A stretch of 58,421 nucleotides of DNA from Rhodospirillales bacterium (GCA_016185145.1 JACPOB010000019.1:1-58421); one strand, 5' to 3'. Shown: positions 40,861 to 49,937, counted from the first letter of the stretch. The notes: a model not told the origin generated them from the letters alone. Made by a program: numbers and translations.

Positions 40861-41054
40861 ATGATGATCCGCATCGTGCCGTTCATGGTCGAGCGTGATG
40901 GGGCGTTGCCCGGCAAGACCGAGTGGCTTGCTTTACGCGCCTTCTTCGTCTGCGCGATGCAGCACGCAGTGACAACTTGTCCGACGTCCGCTTTCGCGGC
41001 CGTCGCCGTGCTTAAACGCTGCTGCAACCCACCTAACACGTGATTTTCACGGGT

Positions 41055-41075
41055 GTTGCATTTTTGCAACTTTTT
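41055..41075 (+). terminator. Weak hairpin with T-run in the 40.7-41.2 kb gap
   Basis: GTTGCA (41055-41060) and TGCAAC (41065-41070) form a 6-bp stem with a TTTT loop, followed by TTTTT. The rest of this 486-base gap (40727-41212) holds the acyl-CoA synthetase relic and AT-rich DNA that probably contains the M23 promoter. A TTGCAA/GATTAT pair with 18-base spacing (41064-41093) is a weak candidate. The hairpin overlaps that candidate, so only one reading can be right. Confidence 0.35.
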
Positions 41076-41212
41076 ATTGGACTTGTGGATTATCCGTGGC
41101 CACACTTGGGCTTAGCAGGCAGAGCGTGGGGCGCTGACCGGGGGTAGGTCGGTGAATTCGCCGTTGGCCGCAGAGAGTCGAGTTCGAGTTTCAATGGACC
41201 GGGAGAAGGCTG

Positions 41213-42619
41213 ATGGCGTTCAAGACGACGCGAGATCAACGCGCCCAGCGCTGGCGAATCGTCCCAAGCCTCATTGCAGCAACCTTTGCCTTTTCCGCCT
41301 GTCAGTTCCTCTGCGCCACCGGGGCCATGGCCCAGATCAAGGCGCCGAATAAAAACCATCTCAAGGCTCCGCCCAAGGCGGCCGCCGCCTCCTCCGAAGA
41401 CGTCCAGCCTTTCGCTATCGGTGCAAATGGCCAGGTCACCGAGCAGCTCACGGCGCTGAATATCGACCCGGCCGACGCCCAGGCGGCCAACGAGGCCGTT
41501 ACGAAGGCCCTCGAGCAACTCGATCGCAAGACCACCAATTCCGGCCGCGCCGTCCTGCAGCCGCAGGGCGCAGGCAAGCCCAAGCGGCTGGTCGCCTTGC
41601 AGCTCTTCTCCGCCACCTCGCTGGCCATTGAGCTGCACCGCGGACCCGACGGCGGCTACGGCTACAAGCTCGCCCCCAACGCCACCGCGAACGACGACGA
41701 GCGCGTGTCGAGCGTGCCGAGTGCGGCCCAGGCCGCCGGTGCCGGCGCCCGCTCGGTCGTGGCCGGGTCGGTCGCGCTGGTGAAGGTGAAGGCCGCTTCC
41801 GGGCTGGCGACCAGCCTCGCCTCGTCCGGCGCGAGCAGCGCCACGCTCAAGGAACTGACCGAGGCGCTGGCCGGTTTCCAGGCCGCCGGCACCAAGGTCG
41901 AGGTCTGGAAGGGCCGCACCGTCGACGGCGCACCGCGGCTGCTCGCCGCCGCCATCGGCGAAGGCTCGGCCAAGCGGTCGTTCTGGTGGTTCGCGCCGCC
42001 CAACGAGCCCGAAGGCTGGTTCGACGAGAATGGCCGCCGGCTCGGCAGCACCGGCCTCGCCGAGCCCAGCGGCGGTGCGCGCATCTCCTCGCCGTTCGGC
42101 ACTCGCCGCTACTACGGCCGCTCGAGCGGCGGCGGCTTCCACAACGGCATCGACTTCGAAGGCAAGACCGGCATGCCGATCTATGCGGCGGCCGACGGCA
42201 CGATCAATCACCAGGGCTGGTACTTCAACTACGGCCGCACGGTGAAGATCAGCCACGCCGACAGCTTCGAGACGCTCTACGCCCACATGTCGCGGTTTGC
42301 CGACGGCATGGGCCCGGGCAGCCGTGTCCGCAAGGGCGACCTGATCGGCTATATCGGCTCGACCGGCCGGTCGACCGGCCCGCATCTGCACTTCTCCGTG
42401 ATCGTGAACGGCCAGTTCGTCGATCCCCAGCCCTATATCTCCGGCAAGGGCTTCAACAGCGTGCTGGCCAACGAGAGCCTGGTGGCCTATCGCCAGTGGC
42501 AGCAGGAGATCCGCAGGGCCGCCGGCGCCAAGGACGACGGCAACGGCTTCCGCGGCCTGCAGGGCGCCGAGCCGTGGAGCCACAATCCCTTCTCCTCGCG
42601 CAACGTTGATCGCCTGTAA
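41213..42619 (+). CDS. M23 family (LytM-type) metallopeptidase
   Basis: A 468-residue exported peptidoglycan endopeptidase. The N-terminus has a hydrophobic export signal (about residues 17-40, ending GAMAQ), then a long Ala-rich linker. A C-terminal LytM domain holds zinc ligands His310 and Asp314 (HNGID) and the HLH at 391-393, with YAH at 356-358. The motif set is complete, so it should be active, cutting cross-links during growth or division. The ATG at 41213 follows GGGAGAAGG. It is a stand-alone gene. Confidence 0.9.
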   Translation: MAFKTTRDQRAQRWRIVPSLIAATFAFSACQFLCATGAMAQIKAPNKNHLKAPPKAAAASSEDVQPFAIGANGQVTEQLTALNIDPADAQAANEAVTKALEQLDRKTTNSGRAVLQPQGAGKPKRLVALQLFSATSLAIELHRGPDGGYGYKLAPNATANDDERVSSVPSAAQAAGAGARSVVAGSVALVKVKAASGLATSLASSGASSATLKELTEALAGFQAAGTKVEVWKGRTVDGAPRLLAAAIGEGSAKRSFWWFAPPNEPEGWFDENGRRLGSTGLAEPSGGARISSPFGTRRYYGRSSGGGFHNGIDFEGKTGMPIYAAADGTINHQGWYFNYGRTVKISHADSFETLYAHMSRFADGMGPGSRVRKGDLIGYIGSTGRSTGPHLHFSVIVNGQFVDPQPYISGKGFNSVLANESLVAYRQWQQEIRRAAGAKDDGNGFRGLQGAEPWSHNPFSSRNVDRL

Positions 42620-42766
42620 TCTGGCGGCCGCAATCAGCCTTAGTTGAGCCGTGCGCGCCGTTGCGCGCGTCGGTTTGATCGCATAGGAATTGCGCCATCC
42701 GCCATCGTCGGCCGGGCCAGCTGAGGGCCGCCGGGACGGCAGAGGCAATTACGAAGGGAAGGACAA

Positions 42767-43792
42767 ATGCTCAAGAAGTACATGGCCGCCGGCGTCGTCG
42801 CGGCCGCGCTGGTCGGCGCCGCGGGTACGGCGCATGCCGGCAAGGACCTCGATACCGTCAAGGCGCGCGGCAACCTGATCTGCGGCGTCTCTACCGGCGT
42901 GGCGGGCTTCGCCGCCGCCGACAGCCAGGGCAAGTGGTCGGGCATCGACGTCGATGTCTGCCGGGCGGTGTCCGCCGCCATCTTCGGCGATGCCGACAAG
43001 GTCAAATTCGTGCCGACCACGGCGCAGCAGCGCTTCACTGCTTTGCAGTCGGGCGAGGTCGACCTCCTGGTCCGCACCACGACCTGGACGCTGACGCGCG
43101 ACACCGCGCTCGGCTTCGACTTCACCGGCGTCAACTACTATGACGGCCAGGGCTTCATGGTGAACAAGAAGCTCGGCGTGAAGAGCGCCAAGGAGCTGAA
43201 CGGCGCCACGGTCTGCGTGCAGCCCGGCACCACCACCGAGCTCAACCTCGCCGACTACTTCCGCGCCAACAAGATGACCTTCAAGCCGGTGGTCATCGAG
43301 AAGGTCGAGGAGGTGCGCGCCGCCTTCTTCGCGGGCCGCTGCGACGTGTTCACGACGGACGCCTCGGGCCTGTACGCGACCCGTGCGGCCAACGCGCCGA
43401 ACCCGGACGACTACATCATCCTGCCGGAGATCATCTCCAAGGAGCCGCTCGGCCCGGTCGTGCGCCACGGCGACAACCAGTTCGCCGACATCGTGCGCTG
43501 GACGCTGTTCGCCCAGATCGAGGCCGAGGAGTACGGCATCACCTCGAAGAACGTCGACGAGATGCTGAAGAGCGACAACCCCACCATCAAGCGCATCCTC
43601 GGCGTCACGCCCGGCATGGGCAAGGCGCTCGGCGTCGACGAGAAGTGGGTCTACAACATCATCAAGCAGGTCGGGAACTACGGCGAGATGTTCGAGCGCA
43701 ACGTCGGCATGGGCTCGCCGCTCAAGATCGCCCGCGGCCAGAATGCGCTGTGGACCCAGGGCGGTCTGCAGTACGCCCCGCCGATCCGCTGA
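42767..43792 (+). CDS. Amino-acid ABC transporter substrate-binding protein, copy 1 (AapJ-like)
   Basis: A 341-residue periplasmic binding protein of the general L-amino-acid (AapJ/BztA) family. The signal peptide ends at TAHA (about residue 24). The mature part begins GKDLDTVKARGNLICGVSTG. The ligand pocket segment is LVRTTTWTLTRDTALGFDF, with the conserved Arg of LTRD that binds the amino-acid carboxylate and a Trp as in typical AapJ. It ends GGLQYAPPIR. First of four tandem copies upstream of one permease set. GAAGGGAAGG precedes the ATG. A rho-independent terminator follows. Confidence 0.93.
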   Translation: MLKKYMAAGVVAAALVGAAGTAHAGKDLDTVKARGNLICGVSTGVAGFAAADSQGKWSGIDVDVCRAVSAAIFGDADKVKFVPTTAQQRFTALQSGEVDLLVRTTTWTLTRDTALGFDFTGVNYYDGQGFMVNKKLGVKSAKELNGATVCVQPGTTTELNLADYFRANKMTFKPVVIEKVEEVRAAFFAGRCDVFTTDASGLYATRAANAPNPDDYIILPEIISKEPLGPVVRHGDNQFADIVRWTLFAQIEAEEYGITSKNVDEMLKSDNPTIKRILGVTPGMGKALGVDEKWVYNIIKQVGNYGEMFERNVGMGSPLKIARGQNALWTQGGLQYAPPIR

Positions 43793-43815
43793 AGCATAAT
43801 CGAACCGAAACGAAG

Positions 43816-43841
43816 CCGCCGCCCGCAAGGGCGGCGGTTTT
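43816..43841 (+). terminator. Rho-independent terminator between copies 1 and 2
   Basis: CCGCCGCCC (43816-43824), loop GCAA, GGGCGGCGG (43829-43837), then TTTT. A perfect 9-bp GC-rich stem, 24 bases after the copy 1 stop. It should stop most transcription from copy 1, so copy 2 needs its own promoter. Confidence 0.85.
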
Positions 43842-43845
43842 CATT

Positions 43846-43861
43846 TGGACTGTTGCCTGCC
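43846..43861 (+). promoter_or_regulatory. Candidate sigma-54 promoter of binding-protein copy 2
   Basis: TGGACTGTTGCCTGCC has GG (43847-43848) and GC (43859-43860) at the invariant 10-base separation, with weaker agreement elsewhere. It lies right after the terminator. The aligned leader of copy 3 has a better match (45147-45162). A transcript would start near 43872, giving a leader of about 42 bases to the ATG at 43914. Confidence 0.45.
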
Positions 43862-43913
43862 GGCCGCCGCCAGTCGACACTCCGCCCAGGGAGACTAAGA
43901 ACTGGGAGCTTCA

Positions 43914-44945
43914 ATGCGCAACATCATCGTAGCGATGGCGGCCGGTCTGGCTGCGATCGCGGTCTCGGGCACCGCCCTGGCGGGCAAGGATCTCGATGCG
44001 ATCAAGGCGCGCGGCGCGCTGAATTGCGGCGTCGGCATCGGCACGGCGGGCTTCATGCTGGCCGACAGTCAGGGCAAGTGGCGTGGCCTGTCGGTCGATG
44101 TCTGCCGCGCGGTGGCGGCGGCGATCTTCGGCGATGCCGAGAAGGTCAAGTACGTCCCCCTCACCTCCCAGCAGCGCTTCACCGCGGTGCAGTCGGGCGA
44201 GGTCGACATGGTGATGGGCAACGCCACCTACACGCTGACCCGCGACACCGCGCTCGGCCTCGATTTCACCGGGGTCTTCTACTACGACGGCCAGAGCTTC
44301 CTGGTGCCCAAGGCGCTGGGCGTGAAGAGCGCCAAGGAGCTGAACGGCGCCACCGTCTGCGTCGCGCCCGGCACCACCACCGAGCTCAATCTCGCCGACT
44401 ATTTCCGCGCCAACAAGATGACCTTCAAGCCGGTCGTCATTGAGAAGGTCGACGAGATTCGCGCCGCCTTCTTCGCCGGCCGCTGCGACGTCTACACCAC
44501 TGATGCTTCGAGCCTGGCCGCGACGCGCGCCGCCAACGTGCCGCCGCCGCGCAGCTTCGACGACTTCCTGATCCTGCCGGAGATCATCTCCAAGGAGCCG
44601 CTGGGGCCCGTCGTGCGCCACGGCGACAACCAGTTCGCCGACATCGTGCGCTGGGCGCTCTTTGCCATGCTCGAGGCCGAGGAATACGGCATCAGCTCGA
44701 AGAACGTCGACGAGATGCTGAAGAGCGACAACCCCACCATCAAGCGCATCCTCGGCGTCACGCCGGGCATGGGCAAGGCCCTGGGGGTCGACGAGAAGTG
44801 GGTCTACAACATCGTCAAGCAGGTCGGTAACTACGGCGAGAGCTTCGACCGCAACATCGGCAAGGACTCGGCGCTCAAGGTCGACCGCGGCCTGAACAAG
44901 CTGTGGACCCAGGGCGGCCTGCAGTACGCCCCGCCGATCCGATAG
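43914..44945 (+). CDS. Amino-acid ABC transporter substrate-binding protein, copy 2 (AapJ-like)
   Basis: A 343-residue paralogue of copy 1, with signal peptide ending TALA, mature start GKDLDAIKARGALNCGVGIG and the same C-terminus (GGLQYAPPIR). The pocket segment differs: MGNATYTLTRDTALGLDF, with Tyr where copy 1 has Trp and MGN for LVR. The carboxylate-binding Arg is kept. Large blocks are identical in DNA to copies 1 and 3, implying recent duplication or gene conversion. CTGGGAG precedes the ATG. It has its own candidate sigma-54 promoter and is followed by a family-D palindrome. Confidence 0.93.
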   Translation: MRNIIVAMAAGLAAIAVSGTALAGKDLDAIKARGALNCGVGIGTAGFMLADSQGKWRGLSVDVCRAVAAAIFGDAEKVKYVPLTSQQRFTAVQSGEVDMVMGNATYTLTRDTALGLDFTGVFYYDGQSFLVPKALGVKSAKELNGATVCVAPGTTTELNLADYFRANKMTFKPVVIEKVDEIRAAFFAGRCDVYTTDASSLAATRAANVPPPRSFDDFLILPEIISKEPLGPVVRHGDNQFADIVRWALFAMLEAEEYGISSKNVDEMLKSDNPTIKRILGVTPGMGKALGVDEKWVYNIVKQVGNYGESFDRNIGKDSALKVDRGLNKLWTQGGLQYAPPIR

Positions 44946-44956
44946 GCCGCCATCAT

Positions 44957-45108
44957 CCACCTCCCCCGTCTTACGGGGGAGGCCGGGAGGGGGAGAGCCC
45001 CAATGGAGCACCATGAAAGGCGAAGATCATGATCTTCGCTCGGGAGATGTATCGACCGAGGCCTTCCCCCTCCCCGCCTCCCCCGTACGACGGGGGAGGC
45101 GAATGAGA
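44957..45108. repeat. Family-D palindrome between binding-protein copies 2 and 3
   Basis: CACCTCCCCCGTCTTACGGGGGAGG...GGGAGGGGGA pairs with CTTCCCCCTCCCC...CCTCCCCCGTACGACGGGGGAGG, around the central palindrome GCGAAGATCATGATCTTCGC. It is the same family as 31187-31335. It probably terminates the copy 2 transcript. Confidence 0.8.
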
Positions 45109-45146
45109 GCGTGGTGAATGAGGGCGCCCCGCCCCGTTTCTTCATT

Positions 45147-45162
45147 TGGCCTGTTGCTTGCA
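45147..45162 (+). promoter_or_regulatory. Sigma-54 promoter of binding-protein copy 3
   Basis: TGGCCTGTTGCTTGCA fits TGGCACGN4TTGCW at 10 of 12 specified positions, with GG (45148-45149) and GC (45160-45161) 10 bases apart. The surrounding leader (TTCATTTGG, CTGTTGC, GACACTCC, GGGAGA, GCTTCAATGCGCAA) aligns with that of copy 2, so the promoter was duplicated with the gene. The gene it drives is now broken. Confidence 0.6.
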
Positions 45163-45216
45163 AGCCTCCGGGGGCTGACACTCCCCTTGGGAGAAAACGC
45201 AAAAAAAGGGGCTTCA

Positions 45217-46186
45217 ATGCGCAATGTGCTAGTGGCGGCGGCAGCCGGATTTGCCGTGACCATTTTTTCGACCGGCGCCATGGCCGGCAAGGATCTCGAT
45301 GCGATCAAGGCTCGCGGCTCGCTGGTGTGCGGCGTCGGCACCGGCACGGCGGGCTTCATGATGCAGGACAGCCAGGGCAAATGGGTCGGCCTCGACGTCG
45401 ATGTCTGCCGGGCGGTGTCGGCCGCCATCTTCGGCGACTCGGAAAAGGTCAAGTACGTCGGCCTGACGTCGCAGCAGCGCTTCACTGCCTTGCAGTCGGG
45501 CGAGGTCGACATCCTGTCCAACAACACCACCGACACGCTGACGCGCGACACGGCGCTCGGCCTCGATTTCACCGCCGTCACCTACTATGACGGCCAGGGC
45601 TTCCTGGTAAACAAGAAGCTCGGCGTGAAGAGCGCCAAGGAGCTGAACGGCGCCACGGTGTGCGTGGCTCCCGGCACGACGACCGAGCTCAACCTCGCCG
45701 ACTACTTCCGCGCCAACAAGATGACCTTCAAGCCGGTCGTCATCGAGAAGGTCGAGGAAGTGCGCGCCGCCTTCTTCTCGGGCCGCTGCGACGTCTACAC
45801 CAACGATTCCTCGAGCCTCTATGCGACCCGCGCCGCCAACGTGCCGGCACCGGCCAAGGCCGAGGATTTCATCGTGCTGCCGGAGATCATCTCCAAGGAG
45901 CCGCTGGCACCGGCGGTGCGCCACGGCGACAACCAGTTCGCCGACATCGTGCGCTGGGTGCAGTACGCCATGATCGAGGCGGAGGAGTACGGCATCACCT
46001 CGAAGAACGTCGACGAGATGCTGAAGAGCGACAACCCCACGATCAAGCGCCATCATCAAGCAGGTCGGTAACTACGGCGAGAGCTTCGAGCGCAATGTCG
46101 GCCAGGGCTCCATCCTCAAGATCGACCGGGGCCTGAACAATCTCTGGACGAAGGGCGGCCTGCAGTACGCCCCGCCCATCCGCTAG
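45217..46186 (+). pseudogene. Amino-acid ABC substrate-binding protein, copy 3, broken by a 62-bp deletion
   Basis: The frame from 45217 matches copies 1 and 2 (signal, GKDLDAIKARGSLVCGVGTG, pocket ILSNNTTDTLTRDTALGLDF) up to SDNPTIKR. At 46050/46051 the DNA jumps from AAGCGC to CATCATCAAGCAGGTCGG, omitting 62 bases present in copy 1. The frame shifts and stops at 46069-46071 after 284 codons. The lost frame resumes and ends GGLQYAPPIR at 46186. Restoring 62 bases gives 1032 bases, exactly the size of copy 2. The pocket has Asp where copy 1 has Trp. A sequencing or assembly error in this repeated region is an alternative. Confidence 0.85.
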
Positions 46187-46215
46187 TACGAGTAGCGTTG
46201 GTTCGAGAAACCTGC

Positions 46216-46247
46216 CATCCCGAGCGTAGCGAGGGACGCTCGGGATG
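46216..46247. repeat. Short palindrome between binding-protein copies 3 and 4
   Basis: CATCCCGAGCG (46216-46226) and CGCTCGGGATG (46237-46247) are perfect 11-bp arms with a 10-base loop (TAGCGAGGGA). It lies 28 bases before the copy 4 ATG. It could be a terminator-like hairpin for copy 3 or part of the copy 4 leader. Confidence 0.65.
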
Positions 46248-46274
46248 ACATCGAGCGCGTGGCAGGGGGCAATC

Positions 46275-47303
46275 ATGCGCAAGATCACGTTGGCCGCGGC
46301 GACGGCGCTCGCCGCGGTTCTGGCCGGTCATCGGGTGGAAGCCGGTCCCGTCCTCGACGCCGTCAAGGCGCGCGGACAGATCGTCTGCGGGATAAGCGAC
46401 GGCCGGCCGGGCTTCGCGCAAGCCGATGCCCAAGGCCGATGGCGCGGGTTCGCCGTCGACATCTGCCGCGCCGTCGCGGCCACCATCCTGCGCGACGCCA
46501 ACAAGGCGAAATTCGTGGCGCTCACGGCGGCGAAGCGCTTCCCTGCCCTGCAGGCGGGCGAGGTCGACCTGCTTGTCTCCGACTCGACCTATACGCTGGC
46601 GCGCGACGCGGGCCAGGGGGTCGAGTTCACCGGCATCTACTACTACGACAGCCAGGGTTTCCTGGTGAAGAAGTCGGGCGCCAAGACCATCAAGGACGCC
46701 AAGGACCTGCACCGCGCCATGATCTGCTACCAGACGGGCACGACCAGCGAGGCCAACCTCACCGACTACTTTGCCGCCAACAGGATGCGCTTCGTGTCCT
46801 TCGCTTTCGAGCGGTCGGCCGAAGCGCGGGACGCCTTCCTCGCCGGGCGCTGCGATGCGCTGACCAGCGACCTGTCGGCCCTGTACGCGATCCTCGCCGC
46901 CAAGCCCCAGCACGCCGTCGACTACGCCATCCTGCGGCAGACCATCGCCAAGGAGCCGCTGGGCCCCGCCGTGCGCCAGGGCGACCCTCAATTCGCGGAT
47001 ATCGTTCGCTGGACGCTCTACGCGATGATCGAGGCGGAGGAATACGGCGTTACGGCAAGGAACGTCGACGAGATGCTCAAAAGCCCGCATGCCACGATCA
47101 AGGAGATCCTCGGCGTGACGCCGGGCATGGGCAAGGCACTGGGGGTCGACGACCGCTGGGTTTACAACATCGTCAAGCAGGTCGGGAACTACGGCGAAAG
47201 CTACGACCGAAACCTGGGCGGCGGCTCGCCGCTCGGGATTCCTCGCAGCCTCAACGCACAATGGACGAAGGGCGGCATCCTCTACGCACCGCCGATTCGC
47301 TGA
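46275..47303 (+). CDS. Amino-acid ABC transporter substrate-binding protein, copy 4 (divergent AapJ-like)
   Basis: A 342-residue AapJ-family protein, the most divergent of the four. The signal peptide ends near RVEA, and the mature start is GPVLDAVKARGQIVCGISDG. The pocket segment is LLVSDSTYTLARDAGQGVEF, with Asp-Ser-Thr-Tyr replacing Thr-Thr-Thr-Trp but the Arg of LARD kept. The second-lobe block is TGTTSEANLTDYF instead of PGTTTELNLADYF. It ends GGILYAPPIR. The start at 46275 was chosen to begin with the signal peptide. Different ligand range from copy 1 is likely. Confidence 0.92.
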   Translation: MRKITLAAATALAAVLAGHRVEAGPVLDAVKARGQIVCGISDGRPGFAQADAQGRWRGFAVDICRAVAATILRDANKAKFVALTAAKRFPALQAGEVDLLVSDSTYTLARDAGQGVEFTGIYYYDSQGFLVKKSGAKTIKDAKDLHRAMICYQTGTTSEANLTDYFAANRMRFVSFAFERSAEARDAFLAGRCDALTSDLSALYAILAAKPQHAVDYAILRQTIAKEPLGPAVRQGDPQFADIVRWTLYAMIEAEEYGVTARNVDEMLKSPHATIKEILGVTPGMGKALGVDDRWVYNIVKQVGNYGESYDRNLGGGSPLGIPRSLNAQWTKGGILYAPPIR

Positions 47304-47372
47304 AAAATCGGCCGGTCCCGCCAGCAAGAATCAGACCGCGCCGGAACCGCTGACGTTCCCCGTTTGGCTGGT

Positions 47373-47400
47373 TTGCAAGTGCGGAATTCCCTCTTACACT
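47373..47400 (+). promoter_or_regulatory. Weak sigma-70-like promoter upstream of the permease genes
   Basis: TTGCAA (47373-47378) and TACACT (47395-47400) are separated by 16 bases. The upstream TTTGGCTGGTTTGC resembles the sigma-54 leader of copy 3 but with 3 bases missing, so its GG and GC are out of register. The 159-base gap between copy 4 and the first permease probably contains a promoter, but this identification is tentative. Confidence 0.3.
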
Positions 47401-47462
47401 GCGGCTCAAGATCATTCGTCGAAGGCCACGGAACAACCGCGGCCGGCAGGGGGAAAGAGCGG

Positions 47463-48653
47463 ATGGCAGTCGAGGCATTGAGCTCCGCGCCGCGTGTCAA
47501 AGTGGCGCCGTGGAACGACCCGGTCATCCGCGGCTGGGTGTTCCAGATCGTCGTCGTCGGCCTGGTCGGCCTGCTCGCCTGGTATCTCGTCTCCAACACC
47601 ATCGACAACCTGGAGCGGCAGAAGATCGCCAGCGGCTTCCATTACCTGGACCGCGAGGCGGGCTTCGAGATCGGCGACACGATGATCGAGTATTCGCCGG
47701 CCAGCACCTATGCCCGGGCGATCTTCGTCGGCCTGCTCAACACGCTGAAGGTCTCGATCCTCGGCGTCATCATGGCGACCATTCTCGGCACGCTGCTCGG
47801 CGTCGGCCGTCTGTCGAGCAACTGGCTGCTCGCCAAGATCTGCGAATGGTACGTCGAGGCGTTCCGCAACGTACCGCTGCTGCTCTGGCTCTTCCTGTTC
47901 TACAAGCTGATCAGCGAGGCCTTTCCCGGCCCGCGCCAGGCGATCGGCCTGCTCTTCGATACCGTGTTCCTGTCCAATCGCGGCGTCTACTTCCCGGTGC
48001 CGCTCGCCGATCCGGCCTTCAAATGGGTCGGCCTCGCCTTCCTGATCGGCATCGCCGGCGCGTTCGTTCTCCACCGATGGGCGAAGAAACGTCAGGATGC
48101 CACCGGCAAGCCCTTCCCCTCCATCTCGGCAGGCTTCGGCGTGGCGCTCGGCCTGCCCATCCTGGTGTGGCTGCTGGGCGGCGCGCCCCATCACATGAGC
48201 TGGCCGCAGCTCAAGGGCTTCAATTTCGACGGCGGCAGCGTGATCCAGCCCGAGTTCGTCGCCCTGCTGCTCGGCCTCGTGCTCTATACCTCCGCGTTCG
48301 TCGCCGAGATCGTCCGGTCCGGCATCCTGGCGCTGCACAAGGGCCAGAGCGAGGCCGCCGCCGCACTCGGGCTCAGCCGCGGCCAGGCGATGCGGCTGGT
48401 GCTGCTGCCGCAGGCGCTGCGCGTGATCGTGCCGCCGATGACCAGCCAGTATCTCAACATCACCAAGAACAGCTCGCTGGCCATCGCCATCGGCTATCCC
48501 GACCTGGTGGCGTCGATCAACGTCACCATCAACCAGACCGGCCAGGCGATCGAGAACGTGCTGATCATCATGGCGGCCTATCTGTCGGTCAGCCTGTCGA
48601 TCTCGGCCTTCATGAACTGGTACAACAAACGTATCGCCCTGAGGGAGCGCTGA
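47463..48653 (+). CDS. General amino-acid ABC transporter permease, AapQ-like
   Basis: A 396-residue inner-membrane permease of the AapQ/BztB type. It has an N-terminal helix (about 28-48), a periplasmic region, then the HisM-like core with EAA loop [20 protein letters not shown] and the following [20 protein letters not shown]. The segment between the first helix and core is longer than in HisM/GlnP-type permeases, as in AapQ. GGGGGAAAGAGCGG precedes the ATG at 47463. The partner AapM-like gene starts 3 bases after its stop. Confidence 0.93.
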   Translation: MAVEALSSAPRVKVAPWNDPVIRGWVFQIVVVGLVGLLAWYLVSNTIDNLERQKIASGFHYLDREAGFEIGDTMIEYSPASTYARAIFVGLLNTLKVSILGVIMATILGTLLGVGRLSSNWLLAKICEWYVEAFRNVPLLLWLFLFYKLISEAFPGPRQAIGLLFDTVFLSNRGVYFPVPLADPAFKWVGLAFLIGIAGAFVLHRWAKKRQDATGKPFPSISAGFGVALGLPILVWLLGGAPHHMSWPQLKGFNFDGGSVIQPEFVALLLGLVLYTSAFVAEIVRSGILALHKGQSEAAAALGLSRGQAMRLVLLPQALRVIVPPMTSQYLNITKNSSLAIAIGYPDLVASINVTINQTGQAIENVLIIMAAYLSVSLSISAFMNWYNKRIALRER

Positions 48654-48656
48654 GCG

Positions 48657-49937
48657 ATGACCGACATGCCCGTCGGCGAGCGCAAGCAGCTCGCTCCTCC
48701 CACAGACGACAGCGGCCCCCTCGGCTGGGCCCGCAAGCACCTGTTCTCGAGCTGGGCCAACGGCCTCACCACGGTGGTGCTGATCGCGGCCATGGCCTGG
48801 ATCCTGTCGTGGTTCCTGGAATGGGCGGTGTTCACCGCCAACTTCACGGCCTCGACCGGCAGCGAATGCCGCGGCTATGGCGCCTGCTGGGCACTGATCC
48901 GCGAGAAGGCCCGGCTGATCTTCTTCGGCACCTTCCCCTACGAGCAGCAATGGCGACCGTTCTTTGCCGTCATCATCATGCTGGCGATGCTGATCATGAC
49001 GTCGGACCGGCGCATGTGGCGGCCCTGGCGCCTGCTCGCGATCTGGAGCATCGGCTCGTTCTTCACCTTCCTGCTGATGTTCGGCCAGCTCCACATCCCG
49101 CTCAGCCTGTTCCTGGTCGCGGCGCTGGTGGTGGGCGGTGTCGGCATGGCCTTCCGCAAGGGCATCGCGCAAAGCGGCGAGCTGAACCTTTATCGCGTCC
49201 TCGCCGCCGTTGGCCTGGTCGGCCTGGTGCTGCGCTTCCTCGGCATCCTGCCGGCCTGGAAGCTGCCCATCGCGCCCTTCAGCTACGTCGAGACCGGCCT
49301 GTGGGGCGGCATCCCGGTGACGATCATCCTCGCCACCTACGGGCTGCTGTTCGCCTTCCCCTACGGCATCCTGCTGGCGCTGGGCCGGCGCTCCAACCTG
49401 CCGCTGATCAAGGGCCTGTGCGTCGGCTTCATCGAGCTGATCCGCGGCGTGCCGCTGATCAGCCTCTTGATCATGGCTTCGGTCATGCTGCCCCTGTTCC
49501 TGCCGACGGGCGTCACCTTCGACAAGTTCCTGCGCGCCCAGGTCGCCGTCATCCTGTTCGCCGGCGCCTACATCGCCGAGATCATCCGTGGCGGCCTGCA
49601 GTCGCTGCCCAAGGGCCAGTTCGAGGCGGCCGACGCGATGGGGCTGAACTACGTGCAGAAGACGACGCTGATCATCCTGCCGCAGGCGCTGCGCGTGGTG
49701 ATCCCGCCGCTGATCAATACCTTCATCGGCTTCTTCAAGGACACCTCGCTGGTGCTGATCATCGGCATCTTCGACTTCCTCAACACCGCCAACCAGGCGC
49801 TGGTCGATCCGGCCTGGGCCGGCTACCCCGGCGAAGTCTACCTGTTCGCCGCCTTCGTCTACTTCTGCTTCTGCTATTCGATGTCGCGATACTCCAAGTA
49901 TCTCGAGGTCGAGCTCAACAAGGGAACCCGCCGCTAG
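48657..49937 (+). CDS. General amino-acid ABC transporter permease, AapM-like
   Basis: A 426-residue permease paired with AapQ. Several hydrophobic segments precede the transport core, which has [24 protein letters not shown] helices (here [20 protein letters not shown]) and the EAA loop [20 protein letters not shown] followed by [20 protein letters not shown]. It starts 3 bases after aapQ. The ATPase gene follows after 20 bases with AAGGAGA in between. Together with the array upstream, all intact binding proteins may feed this one channel. Confidence 0.93.
   Translation: MTDMPVGERKQLAPPTDDSGPLGWARKHLFSSWANGLTTVVLIAAMAWILSWFLEWAVFTANFTASTGSECRGYGACWALIREKARLIFFGTFPYEQQWRPFFAVIIMLAMLIMTSDRRMWRPWRLLAIWSIGSFFTFLLMFGQLHIPLSLFLVAALVVGGVGMAFRKGIAQSGELNLYRVLAAVGLVGLVLRFLGILPAWKLPIAPFSYVETGLWGGIPVTIILATYGLLFAFPYGILLALGRRSNLPLIKGLCVGFIELIRGVPLISLLIMASVMLPLFLPTGVTFDKFLRAQVAVILFAGAYIAEIIRGGLQSLPKGQFEAADAMGLNYVQKTTLIILPQALRVVIPPLINTFIGFFKDTSLVLIIGIFDFLNTANQALVDPAWAGYPGEVYLFAAFVYFCFCYSMSRYSKYLEVELNKGTRR

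Noticed and set aside
40862..41043. Independent small protein in the gap after pirin
   Set aside because: The frame continues from the acyl-CoA synthetase relic, has no ribosome site of its own and no recognisable features.
42620..42766. Sigma-54 promoter upstream of binding-protein copy 1
   Set aside because: No GG-N10-GC combination with a TGGC/TTGC context was found by reading this interval.
47366..47385. Sigma-54 promoter upstream of the permease gene aapQ
   Set aside because: TTGGCTGGTTTGCAAGTGC looks similar to the copy 3 leader, but no GG-GC pair has the required 10-base spacing.
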